From: JACPYM01 sp963699175
GTDB taxonomy: Bacteria; Acidobacteriota; Blastocatellia; RBC074
DNA length: 64,000 bases
NCBI GenBank assembly: GCA_963699175.1
Contig: OY969418.1
Coordinates: forward strand, 3,100,001-3,164,000
Direction of reading: 5' to 3'
Position 1 is the first letter of the stretch, and each line of letters starts with the position of its first letter. The notes under the pieces are model-generated. The model searched no databases and had not been told where the DNA came from. It was given only the letters and a program-made list of their open reading frames with translations. A program made the position numbers and the translations under genes. Shown here in pieces: positions 17,662 through 26,214 of this stretch.

Positions 17662-17758
17662 ACAGTACCGGGAGCGTCAGCGACTGGCTCTGCGTTGCGG
17701 CGGTTAAATTAGCCTGCAACGGGAAGCCTGGTCGCTGGCGCTCCCGGTGTTGTACTGT
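17662..17758. repeat. long intergenic inverted repeat
   Basis: Left arm 17662-17684 (ACAGTACCGGGAGCG...) pairs with right arm 17731-17758 (...CGCTCCCGGT, then GTACTGT after a short insert). It lies between the phytase and the second propeller and may terminate or stabilise the phytase mRNA. Confidence 0.75.
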
Positions 17759-17819
17759 TCGGGCGCTTTCGTGGATAATCTTCCTGTTTCAAACCAACCA
17801 CGCAGCAAAGGAGTAGCCT

Positions 17820-19289
17820 ATGAATCCCGAGTCACGCTTATTCTCTGCACTCTTTATCACAGTGGCGCTCAGTTTCGCCCTCCTCAATCCGGTTGACGCC
17901 GCCCCACAAAAGAAGAAGAAAAAGCAGGGCCAGGAAGCGCCCCCGGCAGCCACGCAGCCTACCGGCCAGCCGCAACCGGCTCAACCGCAACCTGAACAAC
18001 CTGTCGAGCGCGCGGCGCCCAATGCCGCTGCCGCTCAACTAACCGGTGAGCAAGATCCGCAACGCGAAGCTTGGCGTATTCACGCCGAGCCTTATGCGAC
18101 GCTGGGCAGCGGGCGTCCCGGCAAAGAGATTTCGGATTTTGATAAACCTGATGGCGTGGCCTTCACCCCACAAGGCTTACTGTTGGCGACCGATGCGCAT
18201 AATCGCCGCGTACAGATTTGGGATGTGAAAACCAAAATGCACCTGGGCGAGTTCGGTCACGGCACGATGGGCGGCCAGATCGTAGACATCGCCGTGGGAC
18301 CAAATGGTATGGTGCTGGTCACCGATCAGGTACTCAATCTGGCCTACGCCTATATGCCGGCGCAACCTAGTGACAAAGATGAAAAGGGCAAGCCGCTCGG
18401 CCCCTACGGTTACGTGTTCAAGGGCACGCGCTTCGGCGAGCGTCACTACGACAAACTCGGCGGCATCGCGATTGATTCGAAGGGCCGCGTCTACGCGGTG
18501 GACGCACATTTGAACGAGGTCTTCCGCTACACGCCCGACGGCGCGAACGATTCGTCGTGGCATTTCGCCAAGAATCGGCTGGATGGCGACACCTATTTGC
18601 ACGGCTGCGAAGGCATCGCGATTGACGAGGCGGCGGGCAACATCTACATCGCCAGCGAAAAGGACAACGTCATTCAGGTTTTCGATTGGGAAAGCGGCGC
18701 GCACAAAGGCAAGCTGGTCGGCGCGCGTTCCGATGGCTCGGGCAAACCGGTTGGCAAATCCATCTTCTCCGGCTCGGTCGAAGGGCTAGCTATTGCTGGT
18801 AAAAATCTCTTCGCCGTAGACGAGAGCGCCGGTCATATTCAAATCTTTGACTTGAACAGTCCCGGCGTCTTCAACCATGATCTGGTGGGCTTTGCCCCGA
18901 CGCTGCGCGCGCGCAATGGCGGCTACAAAGGCTTCGTCGGCCATTCGCCCCAGGTGGATTTTGAAGACAAGAACAACAAGGAACTGCAAAACAAAGTCAA
19001 ATTGGGCGCGATCATTCCAGGCCAAGCTAATCCGCCCGGCTATTTCTGCTCGCCCGATTCGATTGCCACGCACACGATGGATGGCGAGACCTATATCGCG
19101 ATTGCCGATCAGTGCAATTACCGTTTGGCTGTCTATCGTTGGTCGGACATTGCACGCGCGCTTGGCTCAAGTAGCCCCAACACAGTAGCGCGCACTGCTG
19201 CCCCGCAAGCGACACAACCTACGCAACCGGCGTCAGACAACACTGGTAAAGGCGGCGGCAAGAAGAAGGGCAAGAAGAAAGGCCAGTAA
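17820..19289 (+). CDS. secreted NHL/phytase-like beta-propeller protein
   Basis: In this 489-residue protein AAGGAG precedes the ATG. A signal peptide (residues 1-27) is followed by a Lys run, a Pro/Gln-rich linker (about 35-75), then a six-bladed propeller (about 90-450). The blades carry phrases such as DKPDGVAF, GGIAIDSKGRVYAVD, CEGIAIDEAAGNIYIASEKDNVIQVFD and VEGLAIAG. Several blades resemble the phytase upstream, so it may be a diverged phytase-like or binding propeller. The C-terminus is Gly/Lys-rich (GGGKKKGKKKG). It was probably expressed with the phytase originally; a hairpin lies between them. Confidence 0.75.
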   Translation: MNPESRLFSALFITVALSFALLNPVDAAPQKKKKKQGQEAPPAATQPTGQPQPAQPQPEQPVERAAPNAAAAQLTGEQDPQREAWRIHAEPYATLGSGRPGKEISDFDKPDGVAFTPQGLLLATDAHNRRVQIWDVKTKMHLGEFGHGTMGGQIVDIAVGPNGMVLVTDQVLNLAYAYMPAQPSDKDEKGKPLGPYGYVFKGTRFGERHYDKLGGIAIDSKGRVYAVDAHLNEVFRYTPDGANDSSWHFAKNRLDGDTYLHGCEGIAIDEAAGNIYIASEKDNVIQVFDWESGAHKGKLVGARSDGSGKPVGKSIFSGSVEGLAIAGKNLFAVDESAGHIQIFDLNSPGVFNHDLVGFAPTLRARNGGYKGFVGHSPQVDFEDKNNKELQNKVKLGAIIPGQANPPGYFCSPDSIATHTMDGETYIAIADQCNYRLAVYRWSDIARALGSSSPNTVARTAAPQATQPTQPASDNTGKGGGKKKGKKKGQ

Positions 19290-19290
19290 G

Positions 19291-19431
19291 AAATCAAAAG
19301 GCAAAAGGCAAATATCAAAAGGCAAAAGTTCGGCACTTTTCTTTTTTATAATTTGAAAAATCAGTTCCACCCTTTTGCCTTTTGATATTTGCCTTTGCCT
19401 TTTCTACCAGCCTTTTGCCTTTTGATTTTTA
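19291..19431. repeat. long intergenic inverted repeat with extra arm copy
   Basis: Left arm 19291-19328 (AAATCAAAAGGCAAAAGGCA...) pairs with 19372-19409. A further partial copy (CCTTTTGCCTTTTGAT) lies at 19411-19431. The arms are built of a repeated AAAGGCA unit. The hairpin separates the propeller gene from the fusion gene. Confidence 0.75.
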
Positions 19432-19443
19432 TTTATTCCAACC

Positions 19444-22407
19444 ATGCCAAAGATCATTGCCAAGCTCCACATCACACTCCCCGACGGAAAAACGCAAGAA
19501 GCCGTACTACCCGGCTATCCTGTCATCATCGGCAAAGCTCCCGGCAACGACATCGTCATCAATGACAGCGGCGTCAGCCGTCAGCACGCTACCGTGCGCC
19601 TGCAAAACGGCGAGTACGTGATCAGCGATCTGGGTAGCCTTAACGGCGTCTACGTCAACAGCCGGAAGGTTCCACAGGACGACGCGCAACAACTCCGCGA
19701 TGGCGACAAGATTCAACTCGGGCGCGTCAAGATCGTTTTCAATTTGGAGGAGGTTGCGACCGACGCGGTCAAAAGCGACGCGTACAAAACCCATATTGAC
19801 ACGCCGAAGTCTTACTCAACCAACGTCAACGAGCCTGCGCCAACCAAAGGCCCCGCTGCCCCGCCTGTGCCGCCGCCGCCACAACTAAAATACCGCGTTG
19901 CGCTAACCGGCGAGCTGGTGCCTAGGGACGGCCCGCAAAATATCCCCAGCAATGAGGCGCTCAAGCTCACGCTTGATGGCCGTTACGAACTCGAAGCCAA
20001 GATCGGACAGGATGTGAGCGGGGCCATCTACCGTGCGCGGCGCGTGATGCTCGGCGACAAGGTGGCCGTGCGCATCTTGAAGCCGGAGTTGGTCAATGAC
20101 CCCATTGCAGTCGAACGCTTCCGCCGCCAAGCGCAAGTCGCCGCGCGCATCCAACATCCCAATTCCGTCCGGTTCTATGACTTCGGCTACTCACAAGCCG
20201 ACGGCATCGTCTACATCGTCGAAGAGTTGCTCACTGGCCGCACGCTGCGCGACCTGATTCTGCGCGAGCGCGGGATGAGCCTGTCGCGCGTCGTCGGCTT
20301 GGTCAATCAAATCGCGGGCGCGGTCCACACTGCGCACCTCAACGGCATCGTCATTCGTGACCTTAAACCCGAAACGATCTTTGTCGAGACCGGGCAGGAC
20401 GGGCGCGAACAAGTCAAAGTAGGCGGCTACAACCTCGCCAAAGTGGATCAATCCATCAGCCAGGGCGTCAAACTCACTGGCCCGCTCGGCGTCTTCGGCA
20501 CGCCGCAATACATGTCGCCCGAACAGTGGTTGAACAAACCGCTCGACTCGCGCTCCGATGTTTATTCGCTCGGCGTCATCATTTTTGAATTGCTCACCGG
20601 CGCGCCGCCCTACGATTCAGACAATCCGATGGAATTGTCGCAAATGCATCTGACCGCGCCCGTGCCTGACATCAGCGAGTTCGGACGCCCGGAGATTGAT
20701 GCGGATGTGGCCGCCGTCATCAGCCGCGCGCTGGCCAAAGAACAAAACCAGCGCCAACCCACCACGCTTGATCTGGCGCGCGAACTCGAAGCAGTTTCGG
20801 GCAATAAAGTCGGGGTGATCGGCAAAGCGTTCAACAAACTGACTGGCGTGCTGCCCATTGCGCCCGTCATCGTGCAGCGCGAAGCCGCGCCACTGCCTGC
20901 CGGTGAAACCGCGCTGCCATCGGTCGTCGCCCAAGCTACTGAGAAAGGACGCGGCGCATTCAACACTGTGGTGGTTGCGCTGATGGCCGAAGCTGTACTC
21001 TCGCGCATTTCGAGCGGCATGGTCAAAACCGCCGTGCCCTTGTATGCCCTGCTCGTCTTCGGACTAGACATCACCTCGGTGATGGGCTTAGTGTTGATTC
21101 AAAACGTCGTGCCACTGCTCTTGCGGTCTTATTTCGGCACGCTCGCAGACAAGCACGGCAAGAAGCCGGTCTTCATGATCTCGCTCAGCATCCGCACGGT
21201 CGTGGGTTTGCTTTACTCAGTCGCCAACCTGCCCTTCCTTTTCGCCGTCAGCGTCGTGCGCGGCATCGCCGATTCGGCCAAAGGCCCGTCGGCTTCCGGG
21301 ATGATTGCCGACGCGACCGACGAGAAGCACATCGCGCAGGCTTACTCCTGGTACACCACCGCTAAGTCTACTTCCGGTGGCATCGGCGAAGCGTTGGCGG
21401 CTTTCGTGCTCACGATCTTGATCGCCTGGTTCGCCAGCACGCAGGCCGTCACGGCCAACGTCGCCGTGCTCGACAAAGTCAATCGCTCTGGCAAGCAAGT
21501 CGAGCAGATCATCAAAGCGCCCACCGAAGTGGTCAACGGCGAATTGCCCGGCGACGAATCCGATCCCAAACCGAAGAAGGTGCTGCGTGTCGAGCAACGC
21601 ACCATGCCGCTCAGCCAAGTGCCGATCAATGACCTGCCTAAAGTGGTAGACAGCACACCGCTGCGCAAAGCCCTGATCTTTATCTTCTGGCTAGCCACAC
21701 TCTTCTCGCTGGCCTCGCTCGTACTGGTCTACTTTTTCATCAAGGAGAAGCCAAAGGAGAAGAAAGAGAAGAAGGACAAAGACAAAGTCCAAAAACCCAC
21801 TGGCTTGCTGCACGCGCCGCAACAACAACCAAACGTTTACTCCTTCGCTTTGTTGGGCGCGGCCTTGACCGCTCCAGCCTACATGGTCACGGGCGAGTTC
21901 TTCACTGTGCTGGCGGTCAAGCTGGATGTCACGCCGGGCGCGCTCGGTTGGATCAAGGTGGTTTCGGAAACGCTGGTGCCGCTGTTGTTCGGCCCTTTCT
22001 TCGGCTGGCTGGCGGATCGCATCGGTGCTGGTAAAGTGATAGCGCTGCGTTCGATTGCCAATCTGGCGACTTCGGCGCTCTTCTGGATCGTGCCCTGGTT
22101 CGCGGGTACGGCGCTGTTGGGCGTGATGATGGGCCTGGCGCGCGGCATTGACGAGATCGGCAAGGCGGCTTTCAAACCGACCTGGGGCGCGATTGCGGCA
22201 AAGGTGTCGAGCTTCAATCTCTCAAGTCGCAGCAAGACGATGGGGATTTTAGAAGGCGGCGTGGATGCTTCCGATCTTACCTTCCCTGTATTGGCGGGCG
22301 TGATGCTGCAATATTTATCGCTGGGGCCGTTGATGTTGGTACGGGCGGTGTTGGCATTAGTGGCGGAGCTTTACGGGCATCTGTTGATGAAGAAGTACAA
22401 GATTTAA
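19444..22407 (+). CDS. FHA-pseudokinase-MFS transporter fusion
   Basis: This is a 987-residue membrane protein. Residues 5-100 are an FHA domain with G30, S45, H48 and N67-G68. Residues about 110-155 are Pro-rich. Residues about 178-450 have the fold of a PASTA/PknB-type Ser/Thr kinase but lack key catalytic residues: the ATP-anchoring Lys is Arg (VAVR, R210), the catalytic-loop Asn is Thr (IRDLKPET, D306 kept, T311), and DFG is Gly-Tyr-Asn (G328). It should not phosphorylate. Residues about 500-985 are an MFS carrier with GTLADKHGKKP and a 75-residue charged loop between helices 5 and 6. The MFS half is a paralogue of the carrier at 13828-15099. A FHA/pseudokinase pair attached to a membrane carrier recalls mycobacterial MviN with FhaA. 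No clear Shine-Dalgarno is seen. Confidence 0.9.
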   Translation: MPKIIAKLHITLPDGKTQEAVLPGYPVIIGKAPGNDIVINDSGVSRQHATVRLQNGEYVISDLGSLNGVYVNSRKVPQDDAQQLRDGDKIQLGRVKIVFNLEEVATDAVKSDAYKTHIDTPKSYSTNVNEPAPTKGPAAPPVPPPPQLKYRVALTGELVPRDGPQNIPSNEALKLTLDGRYELEAKIGQDVSGAIYRARRVMLGDKVAVRILKPELVNDPIAVERFRRQAQVAARIQHPNSVRFYDFGYSQADGIVYIVEELLTGRTLRDLILRERGMSLSRVVGLVNQIAGAVHTAHLNGIVIRDLKPETIFVETGQDGREQVKVGGYNLAKVDQSISQGVKLTGPLGVFGTPQYMSPEQWLNKPLDSRSDVYSLGVIIFELLTGAPPYDSDNPMELSQMHLTAPVPDISEFGRPEIDADVAAVISRALAKEQNQRQPTTLDLARELEAVSGNKVGVIGKAFNKLTGVLPIAPVIVQREAAPLPAGETALPSVVAQATEKGRGAFNTVVVALMAEAVLSRISSGMVKTAVPLYALLVFGLDITSVMGLVLIQNVVPLLLRSYFGTLADKHGKKPVFMISLSIRTVVGLLYSVANLPFLFAVSVVRGIADSAKGPSASGMIADATDEKHIAQAYSWYTTAKSTSGGIGEALAAFVLTILIAWFASTQAVTANVAVLDKVNRSGKQVEQIIKAPTEVVNGELPGDESDPKPKKVLRVEQRTMPLSQVPINDLPKVVDSTPLRKALIFIFWLATLFSLASLVLVYFFIKEKPKEKKEKKDKDKVQKPTGLLHAPQQQPNVYSFALLGAALTAPAYMVTGEFFTVLAVKLDVTPGALGWIKVVSETLVPLLFGPFFGWLADRIGAGKVIALRSIANLATSALFWIVPWFAGTALLGVMMGLARGIDEIGKAAFKPTWGAIAAKVSSFNLSSRSKTMGILEGGVDASDLTFPVLAGVMLQYLSLGPLMLVRAVLALVAELYGHLLMKKYKI

Positions 22408-23056
22408 GCATGCCACCAAGCAGGCACGCAGTTAATGCGCTTTAGCCTCAGATAATCACAATATTCACCATCCGGTTAATGATCAGCAATTTCAGATGGT
22501 CAGAGGTAAGGTGTGAGCTTCTAATGCCTGTCTAGAAGTAGTCTCCTAAGCTGAATGTGAAAGCCCAGAAGCAAGCTGAATCGCTTCCGGGCTTTTGTAT
22601 TTACTCGCAGTCACGACCTCCTACGCCTGTAATGAGCGTGGCCAGATGATGGTCGCAGGTATCGCCTGGTCGAAGCTTTCACCAGCCAAGCAAGAATAAG
22701 TCATAGAATTGTTGTCGTTAAATCCGCACATTGACGAAATCAACGACAAAATCCCGGACGGCGTGTTTGATGCGACGCAAACAATTCTCCCCAACCTGTA
22801 AAAAGTGACAGTACCAGCGGCCCGATCACCGGCATAGCATGGAGGTATTGAGGGCTTGGCTGCGTAGCCGCGTGGCTACGACACTAGGCCAGCAAGAATG
22901 ATAGAGCATTTTGGAAACTGAGTTTATCGAGTTTGAGTCCTGAAGACTCCCAAACCCGGTTGGAACGCCAAACCGGCATCTTGTATCGGAACCGGTCACC
23001 GCTTGATGACCGAGCCGGTACTACCAACTATCTTAAACCAATATGGAGATTTTATT
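22408..23056. other. 650-base non-coding stretch with gene remnant
   Basis: It contains a terminator-like hairpin at 22560-22597 and a short open fragment at 22700-22801, with a natural-looking end (LNPHIDEINDKIPDG) and no start, probably a decayed gene. GAGTCCTGAAGACTC forms a small hairpin near 22940. No complete gene, riboswitch or RNA gene was recognised. Confidence 0.45.
22560..22597 (+). terminator. rho-independent-like terminator
   Basis: AAAGCCC-A-GAAGC pairs with GCTTC-C-GGGCTTT around a 10-base loop, followed by TTGTATTT. It lies 150 bases after the fusion gene, in the right orientation to end its transcript. Confidence 0.6.
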
Positions 23057-23359
23057 ATGAAACCTGAAACTGCAAGGATAGTCGATACCGAGCTTAAGCA
23101 ATTCGCCGCTGATCTGAATCTGTCTGATGCACAAAAAGAGCAATTGAAGGCAGGGCTGGAGAATGCACGCGAAAAGTTGGATGAGATTCGTCGGAATAAC
23201 CCGGACGTTACCAGAGCGGACGTGATAGCAAAACTCCAGGCAGAACGCGGCGCGTTGCGCGAGCGCGTGGTCAAGTTTTTCACACCGGAACAACTTGCTA
23301 AGTGGGACGCCGGGGTAGCCCGTGCCAAGACGTTCCTCGGTGAAAGAGTTGAGCCCTAA
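23057..23359 (+). CDS. small helical Spy-like protein
   Basis: The ATG at 23057 follows GGAG at eight bases; the in-frame ATG at 23003 is less likely. The 100-residue product is almost all helix: LNLSDAQKEQLKAGLENAREKL, then FFTPEQLAKWDAG. This helix-L-x-x-x-Q pattern with an LTPEQ-type end is that of Spy/CpxP or heavy-metal-resistance (LTxxQ) proteins. Those are periplasmic chaperones with a signal peptide, which is missing here, so this form should be cytoplasmic. It stands alone between the MFS fusion and the HprK-like gene. Confidence 0.65.
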   Translation: MKPETARIVDTELKQFAADLNLSDAQKEQLKAGLENAREKLDEIRRNNPDVTRADVIAKLQAERGALRERVVKFFTPEQLAKWDAGVARAKTFLGERVEP

Positions 23360-23515
23360 ATAAGCCAGCTCATTCGTCGCCGGGTTAACCCTCGGAGATA
23401 ATGGAAAGTGCGGAGTGTAAATTGTCCAAGCACTCCGCACTTCGTCTATAGGGACAACCGGTCTGATGATCTAGGACAACGATGGAGTTCGACGTTACGT
23501 CGGCTTTCCCCACCC

Positions 23516-24532
23516 TCATTCTCCGAGTTTATCTAGGGTTTGCAAGACAGCCGCCGCCGCGTGCGGGTCTTCCAACACATCGGTTCCGCACCACAGTTGA
23601 TACGCTTGAGCCGACTGCATAAGCGCGACCAACGCAGCGAAGTGACGCGCAGTGTGATCGCGCCAGAGCTGCAAAAACATGCTTTGTTCAGCCAGTCTGA
23701 GCAGCGCCTCACTGGGCGACAGCAACTCTAAGCGACTGTGTAGTTCGCCGCTGATCTGCGGCACAATCACGTAATCAATCTGGGTATACTGGCGTTCGGC
23801 CAACACGACCGTGCCGAAATATTCCAGTGCCTCAACACACGCTCTGCCCAGATAACGCTGGCGCACCTCGGCACGCGCAAGGTCAGGCCAGCGCACGAGC
23901 AACTGTTCATCCAAATGAAACTCTTTGCGTAGCGGCATCAGATTGGATGGCGCGTCACCTGCTTCAAGCAAGAGCGAATCGTCGCTCACAGGCTGCCAAC
24001 CGGCCAAGCCGAGTGCAGTTGCGAGTGTTGTCTTTCCGGCGCGCGGTGCGGCAGGGATGACGCAAAGCTTGCCGCCCGGCGTGAGCACAGCGGCGGCGTG
24101 CAAGTGATAAACGCTGCGTGCGCGCAAAAGCAACATCAGTGCCAGCATCGTGTAAGTATTGGCCACGATGCGTGGGTACGCGAGCGCAGCGGGGGTGAGG
24201 TAACCGGTGGCGCGGCTAACTTCGGGTTCGACAAAAAAGGCCGCTGCGCCCATCTCGAAAAAGAAGACCTCGGCGTCATGCCAAAGCTGAATCACGCCGG
24301 TATGTGAAAAGAGCGCGGCATTTGGTGTGAGCAATGTTTGGCGCGCAGGCAAAACATCACAGAAGTCCAGCTTAAGAATTAGTGGATTGGTGGATTGCTT
24401 ATCAGTCTGCGCTTCATTCACCAATCGTGGCTGGTAATAGCGAAAGTAAGTGGCCAGCAGATCGGTTAGCTCAGACGAGTTGGAAGTGAGGCGGATAGGA
24501 ACGGCAGCGAGCGTGAATTCAATGGTGGGCAT
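23516..24532 (-). CDS. HprK-like P-loop kinase
   Basis: In this 338-residue protein residues about 140-200 carry a P-loop after a strand (LCVIPAAPRAGKTTLATALGLAG) and a downstream PVSDDSLLL (Walker-B-like Asp pair), as in the HPr kinase C-terminal domain. LHAAAV just before the P-loop is typical of HprK-related proteins in peptide- and sugar-modifying clusters. The N-terminal 130 residues are unrecognised. Similar proteins lie beside PqqD-like genes in lasso peptide and related RiPP clusters, where they probably phosphorylate or modify the product. The PqqD-like gene is 73 bases upstream on the same strand, so the two are probably one unit. Confidence 0.75.
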   Translation of the reverse strand: MPTIEFTLAAVPIRLTSNSSELTDLLATYFRYYQPRLVNEAQTDKQSTNPLILKLDFCDVLPARQTLLTPNAALFSHTGVIQLWHDAEVFFFEMGAAAFFVEPEVSRATGYLTPAALAYPRIVANTYTMLALMLLLRARSVYHLHAAAVLTPGGKLCVIPAAPRAGKTTLATALGLAGWQPVSDDSLLLEAGDAPSNLMPLRKEFHLDEQLLVRWPDLARAEVRQRYLGRACVEALEYFGTVVLAERQYTQIDYVIVPQISGELHSRLELLSPSEALLRLAEQSMFLQLWRDHTARHFAALVALMQSAQAYQLWCGTDVLEDPHAAAAVLQTLDKLGE

Positions 24533-24605
24533 TCAAGATGGCAAGGGCGTGAGCGGCCAAGACAATCGCTTTGGCCGCCTACACGCTTTCGCGTTGCGTT
24601 TAATT

Positions 24606-25055
24606 TTATGGCCCAGTGATAGCAGCGGTGGCGATGGTGGCGGATTGGGACAGCACCACCTGCGTGAGCGAATTGGAGAGCTTGAGTTGTGGCGGCGCAT
24701 AAGCCAATAAGCTTTCGCCGGCTGCGAAAGAGGCCGGTGAGGTTGCCTCCGGCTCGCCCATCACAAATTCGATCAGGCCGTTGCGCGCGAGTTGCGCGAG
24801 AAAATCGCGTGTGTCGAGTTCGGCTTGCTCCGGGTTGATCCCGAAAGCCTTCGCTAGTGCCGCAGTTAGGGCCGCTGCCGTCTGGGCCGCGCCCGTGCGC
24901 AACCGCTTCCACAAGACGATGGCGGCGGCGTTGAGGGTGTAATAGTGTAGATTCTCCAGATCGAGAATGATGGCTTCCTGATTGTCCAACAATTCGGTGA
25001 ACGAAGCCTGCTCTTTGGTGACGATCTTCTGATTGTTTTGCATCGCGTTTCTCAT
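24606..25055 (-). CDS. PqqD-like protein with RiPP-precursor-like tail
   Basis: This is a 149-residue protein; the start could also be the ATG at 25043. Residues about 15-100 fit the PqqD / RiPP-recognition fold: an N-terminal beta-hairpin ending in LDLENLHYYTLNAAAIVLWKRL, then helices with FLAQLARNGLIEF. PqqD domains grip leader peptides. Unusually, it runs on for about 45 residues and ends YAPPQLKLSNSLTQVVLSQS plus a Thr/Ala-rich end. The Y-x-x-P-x-L phrase is the leader motif that lasso-peptide PqqD proteins bind. Domain and substrate-like tail may thus be in one chain. The gene precedes the HprK-like gene. Confidence 0.65.
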   Translation of the reverse strand: MRNAMQNNQKIVTKEQASFTELLDNQEAIILDLENLHYYTLNAAAIVLWKRLRTGAAQTAAALTAALAKAFGINPEQAELDTRDFLAQLARNGLIEFVMGEPEATSPASFAAGESLLAYAPPQLKLSNSLTQVVLSQSATIATAAITGP

Positions 25056-25090
25056 CTATCAAAACATAGCTTCAAGAAAAAGAGCTTTCG

Positions 25091-25187
25091 CCACGAAGCG
25101 ACGAAGAAAACGAAGATGGGAAAAGAGAGGTAGAGTTGAAGTGATTTCACTTGCGCTGCTTTCTTCGTCCTCTTTATTACTTCGTGG
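25091..25187. repeat. long intergenic inverted repeat
   Basis: Left arm 25091-25115 (CCACGAAGCGACGAAG...) pairs with right arm 25160-25187 (CTTTCTTCGTC...CTTCGTGG). It lies between the TolB-like and PqqD-like genes. Confidence 0.7.
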
Positions 25188-25232
25188 TTTCATTTCGTGA
25201 AGTCTACGCCAGCCAGTCCGCCGCTGATTGGT

Positions 25233-26165
25233 TTATTGCCCACGGCGCGGCATGGTCGGTTCGGGCAAGAAGACGGCGCCATCGTCCAGCCCCGCGCTGT
25301 GGGTCAGCCGCTCGGCCACCCCTGTGTTGAGATTGAGCAAGTACAATTCTGCATCACCATCGCGCTGTGACGTGAAGAGCAGGCGGTCACCGCGCGCCGA
25401 AAGCGCCGGGCTGCTGTCCCCGCTATCAGTCAAGACGCGGAAACTGCCCGTCTGGGTATCGGCGATGGCAATGCCACTGAGTGTAGTTTTCGTGTTGGCC
25501 GTTGTAAAGGCGACTTGTTTGCCATCGGCGCTCCAACTCAAGCCCCCAAACGGCAGCGCTTCAGTCGTCAACCTGCGCAATTCGCCCGTGCCCAGCGTGA
25601 GCAACCAAATCTCTTCCTCGCCGCCGCGATCTGAAATGAAGGCAAGTCGCAAGCCGTCGGGCGAAAGCGCCGGAGCATAATCGCGGTGCCGGCCATCATT
25701 GGCCAGCAAGACTTGCCGCCCGCCACCGCTCGCGGTCATCAACTCGATTCCGTCGCCGGAAACAAAAGCGACCAGCGCGCCCGTGGCCGAGAGGCTCGGC
25801 GAGATTTCGTCAATGGTGTCGGTGGTCAACCGCTGCAAGCCGATAAGCGTCGGACGGCGCGAACGCCATTGCGCGGCAATCTGCGCGGTGAATAGCTCGT
25901 AGCTGCTACCTTCGCGCGCGGCAAAGACGATGTCACGCGCGCCATAAGCTACTGCCGGAACCAAATGGCTACGTCCGGTGTTGGTCAATTGACTGACCTG
26001 CCGCGTGGTCAAGTTGATGGTAAACAGTTCGGGCGTGCCTTCACGCTGCGAAACGAAGATGGCATAGCCGCTGTCACCCTCCTGCCTTTGCGCCAAGGCG
26101 GGTAGTGCGATTGCCAACCACAACCAGCCTATCGTCAAACAAGCAATCAACCTGACTCTACTCAT
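25233..26165 (-). CDS. TolB-like secreted beta-propeller
   Basis: The product has 310 residues. The second ATG (26165) is preferred because GGGAGG lies ten bases upstream of it and only one base before the first ATG (26174). A signal peptide ends near ALPALAQ. The mature part has six WD40-like TolB blades with the PD40 phrase: SPDGLRLAFISDRGGEEEIWLL, WSADGKQVAF and DRLLFTSQRDGDAELYLLN. It lacks the TolB N-terminal domain. It is probably periplasmic and may bind peptides or polysaccharides. It sits between the giant propeller gene and the PqqD-like gene on the same strand. Confidence 0.8.
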   Translation of the reverse strand: MSRVRLIACLTIGWLWLAIALPALAQRQEGDSGYAIFVSQREGTPELFTINLTTRQVSQLTNTGRSHLVPAVAYGARDIVFAAREGSSYELFTAQIAAQWRSRRPTLIGLQRLTTDTIDEISPSLSATGALVAFVSGDGIELMTASGGGRQVLLANDGRHRDYAPALSPDGLRLAFISDRGGEEEIWLLTLGTGELRRLTTEALPFGGLSWSADGKQVAFTTANTKTTLSGIAIADTQTGSFRVLTDSGDSSPALSARGDRLLFTSQRDGDAELYLLNLNTGVAERLTHSAGLDDGAVFLPEPTMPRRGQ

Positions 26166-26214
26166 AAAATTCATACCTCCCGCTTCTATCTCTCAAGCGC
26201 GACTTACACTCTAC

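Noticed and set aside
23057..23359. Small helical protein as a peptide precursor for the PqqD/HprK pair
   Set aside because: It is on the opposite strand and has no leader motif; the helix pattern fits Spy-like proteins.
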